From: Bacteroidota bacterium
GTDB taxonomy: Bacteria; Bacteroidota; Bacteroidia; Chitinophagales; UBA10324
Assembly (NCBI GenBank): GCA_014190575.1
Contig: BJGQ01000009.1
Location: 27,501 to 82,358, forward strand
Length of the DNA stretch: 54,858 bases
Direction of reading: 5' to 3'
The translations under genes and the position numbers were made by a program. Under the pieces are notes generated by a model. The model made no database searches and was not told where the DNA came from. It saw nothing but the letters and a program-made list of their open reading frames with translations. Below, piece after piece: positions 1 through 9,241 of the stretch (positions within the stretch are counted from its first letter, which is position 1; every line of letters starts with the position of its first letter).

Positions 1-572
1 AATCCCTGCGCTAATTCGTTTGGTTTATCCATTGCCAGACCATTGAATTTTTCACCTCTTAAAACCAAAGAAAGTGAACTGTCAATTTCGATTGCATTGT
101 GTGGAAGTGTACAGTGACCATCGGTACATTGTGAATCGAAGGTGCGGCCAATCCATCCGGAATTAATCACCTGATTTTCGTCCGATGCAGATTGCCAAAT
201 GTCTCGGGAGCGAAAGTGGGAACGATTAGGATTTGGATAACCTACATTATTGAGAATACTCATGCTTCCTTGTTCCCACAAATCAATTAAGCTTTCTAAA
301 GCAGGATTAAATGCAAGATCATCGTTCAATCGAATTAGGTCAGCGGGTTTAATGCCTATATCAGGTCGGTTGCTGTAATACAAATCGTTGGAATATGGAA
401 TGATGGTGTTGAGACCATCATTACCACCTGTAAGTTGCACAATAATTAATCTCTTGCCGTTGAAAGCAGCAAGATTATTTCCGGTTGCGCGCAAAAACCC
501 GGGCATCATCATAGCGGCTGATACCAATGCGGTGTTTCCGATAAAATCTCTTCTTGAAATTTTATTTTTCAT
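1..572 (-). CDS. DUF1501 family protein, C-terminal part outside the window
   Basis: The frame reads from an ATG at 572-570 on the minus strand to the window edge without a stop, about 190 residues. The start resembles a twin-arginine signal (MKNKISRRDF) followed by a hydrophobic stretch, then LIIVQLTGGNDGLNT, the conserved N-terminal motif of the DUF1501 family (sulfatase/alkaline-phosphatase-like fold, usually exported by Tat). Its ATG overlaps the TGA of the DUF1800 gene (ATGA, 569-572), so the two are probably co-translated. DUF1800 and DUF1501 are regular neighbours in Bacteroidota and Planctomycetota; the pair's biochemical role is unknown to me. Confidence 0.85.
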   Translation of the reverse strand, partial: MKNKISRRDFIGNTALVSAAMMMPGFLRATGNNLAAFNGKRLIIVQLTGGNDGLNTIIPYSNDLYYSNRPDIGIKPADLIRLNDDLAFNPALESLIDLWEQGSMSILNNVGYPNPNRSHFRSRDIWQSASDENQVINSGWIGRTFDSQCTDGHCTLPHNAIEIDSSLSLVLRGEKFNGLAMDKPNELAQG

Positions 573-1951
573 ATAAGTTGAAATGAAGGTGAACTCATAA
601 TTAAGGTTAGAGCGTCGATTTTTTTTGTTTCCACAGTTGATTGATTTAACAGTGCAACAAATTTTTGTTTCTCCGTTTCTGTCAGTTCAACTTGTAATAA
701 TTTTTCCGCTGCTGATTGAATCAGTTGCTCATCTGTTTCTCCATTTATTAATTGCGAAAGCGCCGACCACTCAGCTGAAAAAAGTAATTCTCTTGCGGGT
801 TTTATTTCTCCTGTTTCTTCAAACTGGGGTTTATCGCTGGCGTTTATTTTATATTTTCCGCGTGAAGCAAGTGCGAGATTTAATCGCAGAAAAAGCGATG
901 CGCCATCAATCCAGTTTCGACCACCCTTCCAACCGGCCACATTGGGAGGAAATAATAATAACTGACCAAGCACCCGTTGAAATTTCACCTGTATCAAATC
1001 TTCTTTGGGAGTGAGGTTAATTAATTTTTTCATCCGAATCATTAATTCAACCGGTGACATAATTTTTGTTCCGATATTTTTTTCTTCATAAAACCATTCC
1101 GAAGAAAAAATAGTCTTCATCAGTTTTTTTATATCGTAATCCGAGTTATAAAATTCTTCAGCAAGCGCGCTGATTCTTTCTTCATCCACAAATTCATTTA
1201 CAAATTCTTTATAAATTTTTCGGGTAATGAACTTTGCAGTTAGCTTATCATCCAACAGCATATTGATAATATCCTCGCCATTAAAACTTCCTGACTTTCC
1301 ACGAAATTCTTTTACTCCATCGTCATGGTCTTCGGCCCGGAAAGTATATTCTCCCTTCTTATCAATGGTCCAACCGGTAAATGCTCGCGCACTTTCTTTA
1401 ATGTCTTTTTCAGTATAGTTGCCAAAGCCAATGGTAAATAATTCCATGAGTTCTCGGGCAAAATTTTCGTTCGGATTGTTTTTATGATTTTGCTGATTGT
1501 TCAGGTAATTAATCATAGCCGGATCTTTTGCAATGGCATGCGCGAGAGTTCTGAAACTGCCCAATGCGTTTTTACGGATGGTATTGTTTTGCACCTGCAT
1601 TAGATAAGCTAGCGGTACTGATGTGGCAAAATGATTGTGCCAGAAAACTGTCATCTGCTCACGAAGAGCCGCTTTAGTAGTGGCCAACCTGAACATCCAT
1701 GCCATGCTCAACGCCTGCGTATCGGTAATCGACACTAGCATTAGGAGCAATATTTTTGTACTGTATGCCTCCGCTCCTTCTTTTAGCGGATAGGGCAGGT
1801 AGCTGAGTTCTTCAATGGTTTCCGAATTTTTAAACAGCTCATCAATGTGTTCGCTTAGTTTTTTATTTTCTAACACCGCTTCTTCACCGGGAGTAAATCC
1901 CAATCCTGCACGATGTAAGAGGTGGCGGATTTTTTGTTTTTCAGAAATCAT
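569..1951 (-). CDS. DUF1800 family protein
   Basis: A 460-residue protein whose N-terminus (HLLHRAGLGFTPGE) and mid-region (FARELMELFTIGFGNYTEKD, then ARAFTGW) match the DUF1800 family signature. The C-terminal region contains PPNVAGWKGGRNWID, another typical family stretch. No signal peptide is evident at the chosen ATG, although many relatives act together with an exported DUF1501 partner. It is the first gene of a two-gene operon with the downstream DUF1501 gene, with which it shares a 4-base stop/start overlap. Function is not established; association with extracellular polymer or surface processing is only a guess from the partner. Confidence 0.88.
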   Translation of the reverse strand: MISEKQKIRHLLHRAGLGFTPGEEAVLENKKLSEHIDELFKNSETIEELSYLPYPLKEGAEAYSTKILLLMLVSITDTQALSMAWMFRLATTKAALREQMTVFWHNHFATSVPLAYLMQVQNNTIRKNALGSFRTLAHAIAKDPAMINYLNNQQNHKNNPNENFARELMELFTIGFGNYTEKDIKESARAFTGWTIDKKGEYTFRAEDHDDGVKEFRGKSGSFNGEDIINMLLDDKLTAKFITRKIYKEFVNEFVDEERISALAEEFYNSDYDIKKLMKTIFSSEWFYEEKNIGTKIMSPVELMIRMKKLINLTPKEDLIQVKFQRVLGQLLLFPPNVAGWKGGRNWIDGASLFLRLNLALASRGKYKINASDKPQFEETGEIKPARELLFSAEWSALSQLINGETDEQLIQSAAEKLLQVELTETEKQKFVALLNQSTVETKKIDALTLIMSSPSFQLI

Positions 1952-2143
1952 TGTTTTTTATAACGGGATTTTTACTCAAATTATTTTCATCAGTCAAAGA
2001 AATAGACTTTGTTTTTTATAATATGTTTAAATCTTGAAAATAAAATTAGAAATAAAAATTTTTATTAAATTTATTTTGATAGAAATTAAAAAACAAATTT
2101 TATTTTCAGAATATTCTTCTCCCTTTTTCCATTACGAATCATT

Positions 2144-2151
2144 TAAGTTTG
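2144..2151 (+). promoter_or_regulatory. Bacteroidota-type -7 box upstream of serA
   Basis: TAAGTTTG is an exact match to TAnnTTTG, 17 bases before the serA ATG. The expected -33 TTTG is only weakly represented by a T-rich run near 2123-2127. The implied transcript leader is about a dozen bases. Confidence 0.5.
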
Positions 2152-2168
2152 CCGAAATTTTTTTCTGA

Positions 2169-3116
2169 ATGATAAATATTCTTGCCAACGACGGGTTGGA
2201 TAAAAGCGCCATTGACCGGTTAACCACGAGTGGATTTACAGTTTCAACTCATAAAATATTACAGGAAAATATTGCTGCTCACATTCATGAATACGATGTA
2301 GTAATTGTACGCAGCGCCACTAAAATCAGAAAGCAGGAATTAGAAGTGGCCAGCAAATTAAAATTAGTGGTACGCGGTGGAGTTGGGGTCGATAACATTG
2401 ATGTAGCATTTGCCGAAACAAAAAATATTGCGGTGCGCAACACACCTCTTGCCTCATCAAACTCAGTAGCCGAAATGGTTTTTGCGCACCTGTTTTGTTG
2501 CGCACGGTTTTTACATGATTCCAATCGCGAAATGTTTTTGAATGGTGCTACTCAGTTTAAAGAATTGAAATCGAAGTATTCTAAGGGTATTGAATTGCGT
2601 GGAAAAACTATTGGCATAATTGGTTTCGGAAATATCGGGATTGAAGTGGCGCGCATTGCATACGGTATGGGAATGAAAGTACTTGCTTATGATTTGCGTG
2701 CGAACACTGCCGAAATAAAAATGGACTTTCCAAACAAGCAATCGGTTTTTATTTCAACCAATACAATTGATAAAGATTTTCTGGTGGCGAACAGCGATTT
2801 TATTTCAGTTCATGTATCGGGCAAGCACGAGGTGCTGAATAAAAATGATTTTGAGAAAATGAAAAAAGGGGTTGGTATTATTAATTGTGCGCGTGGTGGT
2901 GTGGTGAATGAAAATGATTTGCTTGAATTTTTAAACAACGGAAAAATTGCGTTTGCAGGTATTGATGTTTTTATGAACGAACCTACTCCGCGCGAAGATT
3001 TATTGAAACACGAACGGGTATCACTTAGTCCGCACATTGCAGCATCTACATTAGAAGGACAAGAAAGAATTGGCAACGAGGTGGCGGATATTATCATCAA
3101 CTATTTTAAAAAATAA
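2169..3116 (+). CDS. serA: D-3-phosphoglycerate dehydrogenase (short form)
   Basis: A 315-residue D-isomer-specific 2-hydroxyacid dehydrogenase. The NAD-binding Rossmann loop GFGNIG is at residues 152-157. The family's catalytic residues are present as R242 (in NCARGG), E271 and H289 (in SPHIAAST). It lacks the C-terminal ACT domain of long-form enzymes, so serine feedback through ACT is not expected. The predicted reaction is 3-phosphoglycerate to 3-phosphohydroxypyruvate, the first step of serine synthesis, in the cytoplasm. It is followed after 12 bases by a DUF1015 gene, a usual SerA neighbour in Bacteroidota. serC, often the third member, is not adjacent. Other 2-hydroxyacid dehydrogenase specificities cannot be fully excluded, but the context favours SerA. 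Confidence 0.85.
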   Translation: MINILANDGLDKSAIDRLTTSGFTVSTHKILQENIAAHIHEYDVVIVRSATKIRKQELEVASKLKLVVRGGVGVDNIDVAFAETKNIAVRNTPLASSNSVAEMVFAHLFCCARFLHDSNREMFLNGATQFKELKSKYSKGIELRGKTIGIIGFGNIGIEVARIAYGMGMKVLAYDLRANTAEIKMDFPNKQSVFISTNTIDKDFLVANSDFISVHVSGKHEVLNKNDFEKMKKGVGIINCARGGVVNENDLLEFLNNGKIAFAGIDVFMNEPTPREDLLKHERVSLSPHIAASTLEGQERIGNEVADIIINYFKK

Positions 3117-3128
3117 TTTTCAATTTAA

Positions 3129-4373
3129 ATGGATAAAATAATTCCTTTTAAAGGAATACGACCGGTGAAAACGCTGGTAGATAAAGTTGCGGTGTTCCCC
3201 AATAATTTAATGAATGAACCGGAGCGCAGAGATGAAGCGAAAAAAAATCCGTACTCGTTCGCACATATCGTTAAACCGAAAATTGATTTTCCGGAAGCAA
3301 CTTCTAAAACTGCTCCGCAATTATTTGAACATGCAAAAAAATATTTTGATAAATTAATCAACGATCAAATTTTGGTTGAAGAAACCACCGAATGCTTTTA
3401 TGTATATCGGCAAATGCTGGATGGAAGAAGTCAAACAGGAGTAGTGGCATGTTATCATGTAGATGAATATTTTAATAACAAAATAAAAAAACACGAACAC
3501 ACGCGCGAAGAAAAAGAACTGGAGAATGTTGAACACATGATGGTAACCGGCATGAGTTCCAATCCTATTTTTCTTGCCTACAATCCGGTGAACGAAATTG
3601 ATACTTTAATAAATCAGGTAAAAGCTACTGTGCCTGAATATCATTTTATTTCTGATAACGATGCCTATCATTCACTGTGGGTAGTGAATGATGCAGAAAT
3701 TATTTCGCGCCTAAAATTTTTATTTAACTCAAAAGTGGATGTCAGTTACATTGCCGATGGCCATCATCGCGCTGCCTCTGCTGCAAGAGTTGCCAAACTC
3801 ATGCGTGAAGCTAATCCAAAGCATACCGGCACAGAGCCATACAATTATTTACTCACTTGTTTGTTTCCATCCAATCAATTAAAAATTTATGATTACAACC
3901 GTGTTGTAAAAGATTTGAATGGCTTAAGCAATGAAGAGTTGATTGAAAAAGTGAAAGAGAATTTTGATGTGATAGCAATGAACGAAACCGAATTTGCTCC
4001 ATCATCATTACACAAAATCGGAATGTACTTAGGCGAACATTGGTTTGAACTCACACCAAAACCAAACACATTTAAAAACGATCCGGTAAACCGGTTGGTG
4101 GTTTCTATTCTTCAGCATAATATTTTAGATCCCATACTTGGCATTAAAGATCCGCGAACCGATAAGCGCATGGATTTTTATCCGGGCACCAAGGGATTAA
4201 CTTCTATTGAAAAAAGAGTGGACAAAGGAAAATCGGCAGTAGCATTTGCATTGTATCCGGTGAGCATGCAACAACTTTTTGATGTGAGCGATGCCGGAGA
4301 AATAATGCCGCCGAAGAGCACCTGGTTCGAACCGAAATTATTGAGCGGGTTAATCATTTATTCAATCCGTTAA
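3129..4373 (+). CDS. DUF1015 family protein
   Basis: A 414-residue cytoplasmic protein that begins IIPFKGIRPVKTLVDKVA and contains YIADGHHRAASA, both characteristic of the DUF1015 family. No signal peptide or membrane segment is seen. It lies 12 bases downstream of serA in the same direction and is presumably co-transcribed. DUF1015 genes commonly sit beside serA/serC in Bacteroidota and clostridia, suggesting a link to serine or phosphohydroxypyruvate metabolism, but the sequence gives no catalytic assignment. The conserved DGHHR motif would be the first place to look for an active or ligand-binding site. Confidence 0.85.
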   Translation: MDKIIPFKGIRPVKTLVDKVAVFPNNLMNEPERRDEAKKNPYSFAHIVKPKIDFPEATSKTAPQLFEHAKKYFDKLINDQILVEETTECFYVYRQMLDGRSQTGVVACYHVDEYFNNKIKKHEHTREEKELENVEHMMVTGMSSNPIFLAYNPVNEIDTLINQVKATVPEYHFISDNDAYHSLWVVNDAEIISRLKFLFNSKVDVSYIADGHHRAASAARVAKLMREANPKHTGTEPYNYLLTCLFPSNQLKIYDYNRVVKDLNGLSNEELIEKVKENFDVIAMNETEFAPSSLHKIGMYLGEHWFELTPKPNTFKNDPVNRLVVSILQHNILDPILGIKDPRTDKRMDFYPGTKGLTSIEKRVDKGKSAVAFALYPVSMQQLFDVSDAGEIMPPKSTWFEPKLLSGLIIYSIR

Positions 4374-4437
4374 TAAATCGATTGTCATTAATTTGAAAGA
4401 ATATTATTTAGTGAGTTTTCAATTCCCAATAGTTTTT

Positions 4438-4445
4438 TACATTCG
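4438..4445 (+). promoter_or_regulatory. candidate -7 box for the T9SS cargo gene at 4473
   Basis: TACATTCG differs from TAnnTTTG at one base and lies 28 bases before the ATG. An identical octamer precedes the large T9SS gene at 42082, which slightly strengthens both calls. Confidence 0.35.
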
Positions 4446-4472
4446 CCACATCCAAACAATCAAAAATAAAAA

Positions 4473-5477
4473 ATGAAAAAATTTTACACCCTTTGCCTTT
4501 TAGCAATTGCAGTTACTTTTAATTCAAAAGCGCAAAACATAATTCTCAGCGAGGATTTTGAAGACACCACTACTTACGCTAACATTTTAATTACTACTCC
4601 ATCAGGTAGCGATACCACATGGATCGATGCTGATTTAGATGCTTTAGCATATGCAGGTTCTGTTGGAACCCGTGCTGGTGAATGGTATATTTCTAAAGGA
4701 TTTGCCGATGTTGATTCAACAACCCGTGTAATGGCAAGCAACTCCTGGACTAATAATTCTCAACAACCGGTAGCTAATTATTTAATCACTCCTCCAATTC
4801 ATTTGAACGATGCATCAGGCATGTTGTACTGGAAAAATGCTCCTTTTCAAACACCTCGTTATGTTGATGGATTGCAGGTTTTAGTTTCTACCACACAAAA
4901 CTTCGACAATAATTTTTCTGATACTTTAAAATTGTATGCTGAATTTGTAAGCGGCGACAGCAGCCATAGTTTTAACGATTATGTTTTTTCAACTCCCGGT
5001 TTTGTTTTTGGTTCCGATGGTCTTTGGCTCGAAGATAACAACGGCGACTCTGCAAGATGGAGAGGAATATTAAGACCTGATAGTGCAAGTCTGGCTGGTT
5101 ATGCAGGGCAAACCATTTACATTGCTTTTTGCAGCGGCACCACCGACGATAACTTAAACAGTATTGATGATATTCTGGTAACCGGTAGTGGAACTGTATT
5201 AGCTTTTGCCCCTTCACAAAACAATTTTTCTTTAAACACCTTTCCAAACCCTGCTACCGATAAATTTACAGTGCAATACACATTGCCTGCAACCGGCATG
5301 GTTAATTTAACCATTATGGATGTTACAGGCCGCAAAGTTAAAACCGCCCTTAACAACATGAGCTTAAAAGGCGATTACACTTTTGATGTAAACATCAGCG
5401 AGTTGCCTGCCGGAAACTACACCGTGGTTTTAACAACCAAGCAAGGCCAAAGCGTATCAAAAATTACCAAGCAATAA
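4473..5477 (+). CDS. secreted protein with choice-of-anchor J domain and T9SS sorting domain
   Basis: A 334-residue protein with a Sec signal peptide (hydrophobic residues about 4-18, ending SKAQ). Residues about 25-235 look like the cleaved-adhesin/choice-of-anchor J domain: it opens SEDFED, and has YLITPPIHL and LYWKNAPF strands. Residues about 250-334 form a type A T9SS C-terminal domain (FPNPATDKF, then LPAGNYTVVL). It would cross the outer membrane by T9SS and be attached at the surface or released. The jelly-roll-like domain suggests carbohydrate or protein binding; no catalytic residues were recognised. A strong terminator follows 24 bases after the stop, so it appears to be a single-gene unit. 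Confidence 0.85.
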   Translation: MKKFYTLCLLAIAVTFNSKAQNIILSEDFEDTTTYANILITTPSGSDTTWIDADLDALAYAGSVGTRAGEWYISKGFADVDSTTRVMASNSWTNNSQQPVANYLITPPIHLNDASGMLYWKNAPFQTPRYVDGLQVLVSTTQNFDNNFSDTLKLYAEFVSGDSSHSFNDYVFSTPGFVFGSDGLWLEDNNGDSARWRGILRPDSASLAGYAGQTIYIAFCSGTTDDNLNSIDDILVTGSGTVLAFAPSQNNFSLNTFPNPATDKFTVQYTLPATGMVNLTIMDVTGRKVKTALNNMSLKGDYTFDVNISELPAGNYTVVLTTKQGQSVSKITKQ

Positions 5478-5500
5478 TTTTTAAAAAATATTTTTTACAG

Positions 5501-5538
5501 AAAGCCCCCGACAATTTTTTTGTCGGGGGCTTTTCTTT
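5501..5538 (+). terminator. rho-independent terminator after the T9SS cargo gene
   Basis: A perfect 13-bp inverted repeat (5501-5513 with 5521-5533, core GCCCCCGACA) with a 7-base loop, followed by a T-rich run. Confidence 0.9.
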
Positions 5539-5620
5539 TTTTTTGGGGGGGGGGGAGAAAAGTATTAGCTAAACATAAATTCAACATTCATTATTCAAAT
5601 GTTCAATTATTCTATTGTTC

Positions 5621-5774
5621 CTTTTTTTGGGGAAGAAAAAATACAGCCAACTCTGGTTTGCCTATGTGGGTTTGTCGGAACGCGGGTTTGTTGTTGCTGC
5701 ATCTGCCTTGCGGCAGTAGGTTAATACCGATTTTAATTTTAGTTGTTGGTCAGGCGACCAACAACGGCGGAGTG
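5621..5774 (+). repeat. REP-like palindromic repeat, left copy
   Basis: About 150 bases that recur, inverted and imperfectly, at 6351-6518. It contains two small hairpins: CTGCC/GGCAG with a 4-base loop near 5704-5717, and a perfect 9-bp stem TTGTTGGTC/GACCAACAA (5743-5751 with 5756-5764). A 22-base block (5669-5690) is identical to the complement of 6450-6471. A T-then-G run at its start echoes the T9/G11 tract at 5536-5555, so the outer end may be partly duplicated. No transposase is present nearby. Confidence 0.8.
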
Positions 5775-5923
5775 TACTCACGCACCAAAATTTTCGGTTC
5801 GTATGATTACGAACCGAGGCAAAAAGATTTCGGAAATATTTTCAGTTGTGTAACTTTTTATAATCGCATTCCGCTCCACAGCTGTTCTCCCTCAAATTTA
5901 ATAACCAATAAAATTTTTTAGAA

Positions 5924-6349
5924 ATGAAAACCATTTTAATTGCCCTTGTGGCATCCATCGGAATTTTCGGGAGAACAACAAACACTGAAATTTCCGGAAC
6001 CGACAATTTCAATTTTACCAGCAACACCATGAATTTTGAATTAACCATTCCCATGGATCTGAAAAACAAATTAGTCATTAACGAAACTGAAAACAGTGTT
6101 GTATTCAATTACGATAACCCCGGTTATCCGAATGATGTATTTCTGTTTTCAATTAATAAGGTGAGCGAAAAAACATGGATGCAGCTGCATGAAAATATTT
6201 ATAACGGAATTGTTTTAACCAACAATGATGGTTTTATAACTTACAGCGAAACCACTAAAGAAAATACTTTGCGCGGAAAAAACAGAGATGAGTTTGAACA
6301 AATGCTTGGCAATATTCATGAAATTGTAAAAACATACAAACAAATATGA
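5924..6349 (+). CDS. small exported protein of unknown function
   Basis: A 141-residue product starting MKTILIALVASIGIFG, a likely signal peptide, followed by a hydrophilic domain with alternating beta-strand-like segments (FELTIPMDL, NSVVFNY, DVFLFSINKV). No cysteine lipobox, known motif or membrane anchor is visible. I do not recognise the family. The gene sits alone between the two inverted repeat copies, with the str operon converging from the right. Coding bias looks like its neighbours, so it is probably real; whether it travels with the repeats cannot be told from one locus. Confidence 0.6.
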   Translation: MKTILIALVASIGIFGRTTNTEISGTDNFNFTSNTMNFELTIPMDLKNKLVINETENSVVFNYDNPGYPNDVFLFSINKVSEKTWMQLHENIYNGIVLTNNDGFITYSETTKENTLRGKNRDEFEQMLGNIHEIVKTYKQI

Positions 6350-6350
6350 T

Positions 6351-6518
6351 CACCGCCGTTGTTGGTCGCCCCCGCTGTTCTTGGTCGCCTGACCTACAAC
6401 CAAAAACCACAACACAAAACCAACTGCCGCCAGGCAGATGCAGCAAAGGCAAACCCGCGTTCCGACAAACCGCTGAAAACAAACCAGCATAGTCTGTATT
6501 CTTTTCTCCAAAAAAAAA
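6351..6518 (-). repeat. REP-like palindromic repeat, right copy (inverted)
   Basis: The reverse complement aligns without gaps over about 80 bases with the left copy, from the AATACAG block through the CTGC..GCAG hairpin. It then diverges, keeping only the GGTCAGGCGACC core and the terminal GACCAACAACGGCGG block. An extra GGTCGCC unit has been inserted or duplicated near 6363-6390. It abuts the str operon terminator. Confidence 0.8.
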
Positions 6519-6545
6519 CCGCCCTCAAAAACTGAGAGCGGTTTT
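6511..6545 (-). terminator. terminator of the rpsL-rpsG-fusA operon
   Basis: A 12-bp stem with one mismatch (6515-6526 with 6534-6545, core AAAACCGC), 7-base loop, followed on the minus strand by eight T. It lies 31 bases beyond the fusA stop. Confidence 0.85.
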
Positions 6546-6576
6546 AAACTTTTAACCCGAAACTCTAAACCCGGAA

Positions 6577-8715
6577 CTACTCAGCAGCAGCCTTCTGACG
6601 GCCCTTTGCTTTTGCTATTACTTCTTCTGCCACCGCATTTGGTGCAGGAGCATAATGAGAGAATTCCATTATAGAAGTTGCACGGCCCGATGAGATGGTA
6701 CGCAACTGAGTTACATAACCAAACATTTCGCTCAGCGGAACTTTAGCTTTAATGATTTGAGCGTTGGCTTTCATTTCCATGCTTTCCAACTGACCGCGAC
6801 GGCGGTTCATATCACCCACCACATCTCCTGTGTATTCTTCAGGCGAAACAATTTCCACTTTCATAATCGGCTCCAGCAAAATCGGTTTCGCTTTACGGCA
6901 AGCTTCGCGGAACGCATACTTCGCACAAATTTCAAACGACATGGCATCGGAGTCAACCGCGTGGAACGAACCATCAAACAAGCGAACTTTCAAATCTTCA
7001 ACCTGGTATCCTGCAAGCACACCGCTGTTCATTGCCTCCTTAAATCCTTTTTCAATGGATGGAATAAACTCGCGTGGAATAGAACCTCCGAACACATCGT
7101 TCACAAATACCAATCCTTTTTCTTCAGGTCCCACAGGTCCCACTTCGCAAATAATATCAGCGAACTTACCACGACCACCCGACTGCTTCTTGAACAACTC
7201 ACGGTGCTCAACAGTTTTAGAAATGGTTTCTTTATAAGCAACCATCGGCGCGCCTTGGTTACACTCTACTTTAAACTCGCGCTTCAAACGGTCAACAATA
7301 ATTTCCAGGTGTAACTCACCCATTCCACTGATAATGGTTTGAGAAGTTTCGTCGTCAGTACGCACTTTAAATGTTGGATCTTCTTCAGCTAATTTGCTTA
7401 AAGCCATTCCGAGTTTATCTACATCCGCCTGAGTTTTCGCTTCAATGGCAATAGATATAACAGGGTCAGGGAATTTAATATTTTCAAGAATGATAGGATG
7501 CTTTTCGTCGCACAGTGTATCGCCGGTTTTTATTTCTTTGAAACCAACTGCTGCTCCAATGTCACCTGCTTCAATGGTTTCAACCGGATTTTGTTTGTTC
7601 GCATGCATCTGGAAAATACGGGAGATACGCTCCTTCTTTCCTGAACGAGTGTTCAACACATAAGAACCCGCATCCAGTTTACCTGAGTAAGCACGGAAGA
7701 AAGCCAAACGACCTACAAACGGATCGGTCATAATTTTAAATGCCAGTGCAGAGAATGGTTCCTTTGTATCAGGCTTACGCAAAATCTCTTCGTTAGTATC
7801 AGGATTGATTCCAACCACAGCATCAATATCCATTGGAGACGGAAGGTATTGCACCACCGCATCCAAAGCTGCCTGCACTCCTTTATTTTTAAAAGAAGAA
7901 CCACACATCATCGGAATAATTGCAATGTCAATTGTTGCACGACGAATGGCGTTACGGATTTCTTCTACTGAAATAGAACTTTCATCAGCGAAATATTTTT
8001 CCATAATCTTATCATCGTACTCGGCAACTGCTTCAATCATTTTTGTTCTCCACTCTTTCACATCAGCCACCATGTCTTCCGGAATAGGAATTTCCTTAAA
8101 GGTCATTCCCTGTGTATCATCATCCCAAACAATTGCTTTATTCAATACAAGGTCAACCACTCCTTTAAATGTTTCTTCAGCACCAATCGGCAACTGAAGC
8201 GGAACAGGATTAGCGCCTAATTTTTCTTTCACTTGCTTTACTACATCCAAAAAATCAGCACCGCTTCTATCCATTTTATTTACAAAACCAATACGCGGAA
8301 CTTTATAACGATTCGCCTGACGCCAAACAGTTTCTGATTGTGGTTCAACTCCGGATACGGCGCAGAACAATGCAACCAATCCATCCAACACACGAAGCGA
8401 GCGCTCCACTTCCACTGTGAAATCCACATGGCCTGGAGTGTCAATGATGTTGAATTTATATTGCTGAGTAGAATCTATTTTTTTTCCTTGTTCAGTAGGA
8501 TATTGCCAGAAACAGGTTGTTGCAGCAGAAGTAATGGTGATACCACGCTCTTTCTCCTGAACCATCCAGTCCATTGTTGCAGCACCATCATGTACTTCAC
8601 CAATTTTGTGTGATACTCCGGTATAATATAATATGCGCTCCGTAGTGGTTGTTTTACCCGCATCAATGTGCGCAGCAATGCCAATGTTCCTTGTGAACTT
8701 TAAATCGTAAGCCAT
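6577..8715 (-). CDS. fusA: translation elongation factor G
   Basis: A 712-residue GTPase with G1 [10 protein letters not shown] (residues 15-24), G3 DTPGHVDF and G4 [10 protein letters not shown], followed by the EF-G domain II-V sequence including [12 protein letters not shown]. It catalyses GTP-driven translocation of tRNA and mRNA on the ribosome and, with RRF, ribosome recycling. It is the third gene of the str operon, 20 bases after rpsG, and is followed by a terminator. In many Bacteroidota rpsJ and the S10 operon continue directly after fusA; here they do not. Length and motifs are those of an ordinary housekeeping EF-G. Confidence 0.98.
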   Translation of the reverse strand: MAYDLKFTRNIGIAAHIDAGKTTTTERILYYTGVSHKIGEVHDGAATMDWMVQEKERGITITSAATTCFWQYPTEQGKKIDSTQQYKFNIIDTPGHVDFTVEVERSLRVLDGLVALFCAVSGVEPQSETVWRQANRYKVPRIGFVNKMDRSGADFLDVVKQVKEKLGANPVPLQLPIGAEETFKGVVDLVLNKAIVWDDDTQGMTFKEIPIPEDMVADVKEWRTKMIEAVAEYDDKIMEKYFADESSISVEEIRNAIRRATIDIAIIPMMCGSSFKNKGVQAALDAVVQYLPSPMDIDAVVGINPDTNEEILRKPDTKEPFSALAFKIMTDPFVGRLAFFRAYSGKLDAGSYVLNTRSGKKERISRIFQMHANKQNPVETIEAGDIGAAVGFKEIKTGDTLCDEKHPIILENIKFPDPVISIAIEAKTQADVDKLGMALSKLAEEDPTFKVRTDDETSQTIISGMGELHLEIIVDRLKREFKVECNQGAPMVAYKETISKTVEHRELFKKQSGGRGKFADIICEVGPVGPEEKGLVFVNDVFGGSIPREFIPSIEKGFKEAMNSGVLAGYQVEDLKVRLFDGSFHAVDSDAMSFEICAKYAFREACRKAKPILLEPIMKVEIVSPEEYTGDVVGDMNRRRGQLESMEMKANAQIIKAKVPLSEMFGYVTQLRTISSGRATSIMEFSHYAPAPNAVAEEVIAKAKGRQKAAAE

Positions 8716-8735
8716 GAAATTGAATTGATAATTTG

Positions 8736-9203
8736 TTAAACTCTGAAATGCGCAAATGCCTTGTTCGCATCAGCCATCTTGTGAACATCTTCTTTCTTTT
8801 TAAAGGCAGCACCTTCGCCCTTTGTAGCAGCAATAATTTCTGCAGCTAATTTATCCGACATTGATTTTCCGTTGCGGTCGCCTGCATATTTAATCAACCA
8901 GGTCATTGCCATAAATGTGCGACGGGTCGGGCGCACCTCACTTGGAATCTGAAAAGTTGAACCACCAATACGGCGGCTGCGCACTTCCACATTCGGACCA
9001 ATATTTTCCAATGCCTTCTTCCACATTTCGTGTCCGCTTTCTTTGGTAGTATCAGCTACTTTATCAAAAGTGTCATACACTATTTTATAAGCCACAGATT
9101 TTTTACCTTGCTTCATCAGGGTGTTTACGAAGCGGGTAATCATCGGATCGTTAAATTTAGGATCCGGTAACAGGGCTTTCTTTTTGGCGCGGGTCTTTCT
9201 CAT
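8736..9203 (-). CDS. rpsG: 30S ribosomal protein S7
   Basis: A 155-residue protein with the S7 N-terminus (MRKTRAKK, then [17 protein letters not shown]) and the conserved [14 protein letters not shown] region that contacts 16S rRNA. It nucleates assembly of the 30S head and is the usual autoregulator of the str operon in enterobacteria; whether that holds here is unknown. It lies between rpsL (38-base spacer) and fusA (20-base spacer) and shows no anomalies. Confidence 0.98.
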   Translation of the reverse strand: MRKTRAKKKALLPDPKFNDPMITRFVNTLMKQGKKSVAYKIVYDTFDKVADTTKESGHEMWKKALENIGPNVEVRSRRIGGSTFQIPSEVRPTRRTFMAMTWLIKYAGDRNGKSMSDKLAAEIIAATKGEGAAFKKKEDVHKMADANKAFAHFRV

Positions 9204-9241
9204 TATTACTTAGTACTGAATTATCAGATTGAATTATTTAA

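Larger units (their letters stand above)
5478..5923. other. gene-free stretch: terminator, homopolymer tract, palindromic repeat, hairpin
   Basis: This 446-base interval holds the terminator at 5501-5538, a T9/G11 homopolymer (5536-5555), the left copy of an inverted palindromic repeat (5621-5774) and a perfect 9-bp hairpin with a 4-base loop (5795-5803 with 5808-5816). An open frame across it encodes only translated repeat sequence and is not a credible gene. Confidence 0.75.

Noticed and set aside
5520-5921. Open frame of 133 residues on the plus strand
   Set aside because: It reads through a terminator, the poly-G tract and a palindromic repeat. Its peptide resembles the frame at 6255-6482 only because both translate the same repeat.
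6255-6482. Open frame of 75 residues on the minus strand
   Set aside because: It translates the right repeat copy and antisense of the orphan gene; no domain or start signal.
6757-7314. 185-residue plus-strand frame
   Set aside because: Antisense shadow of fusA, whose GTPase and domain motifs are unambiguous.
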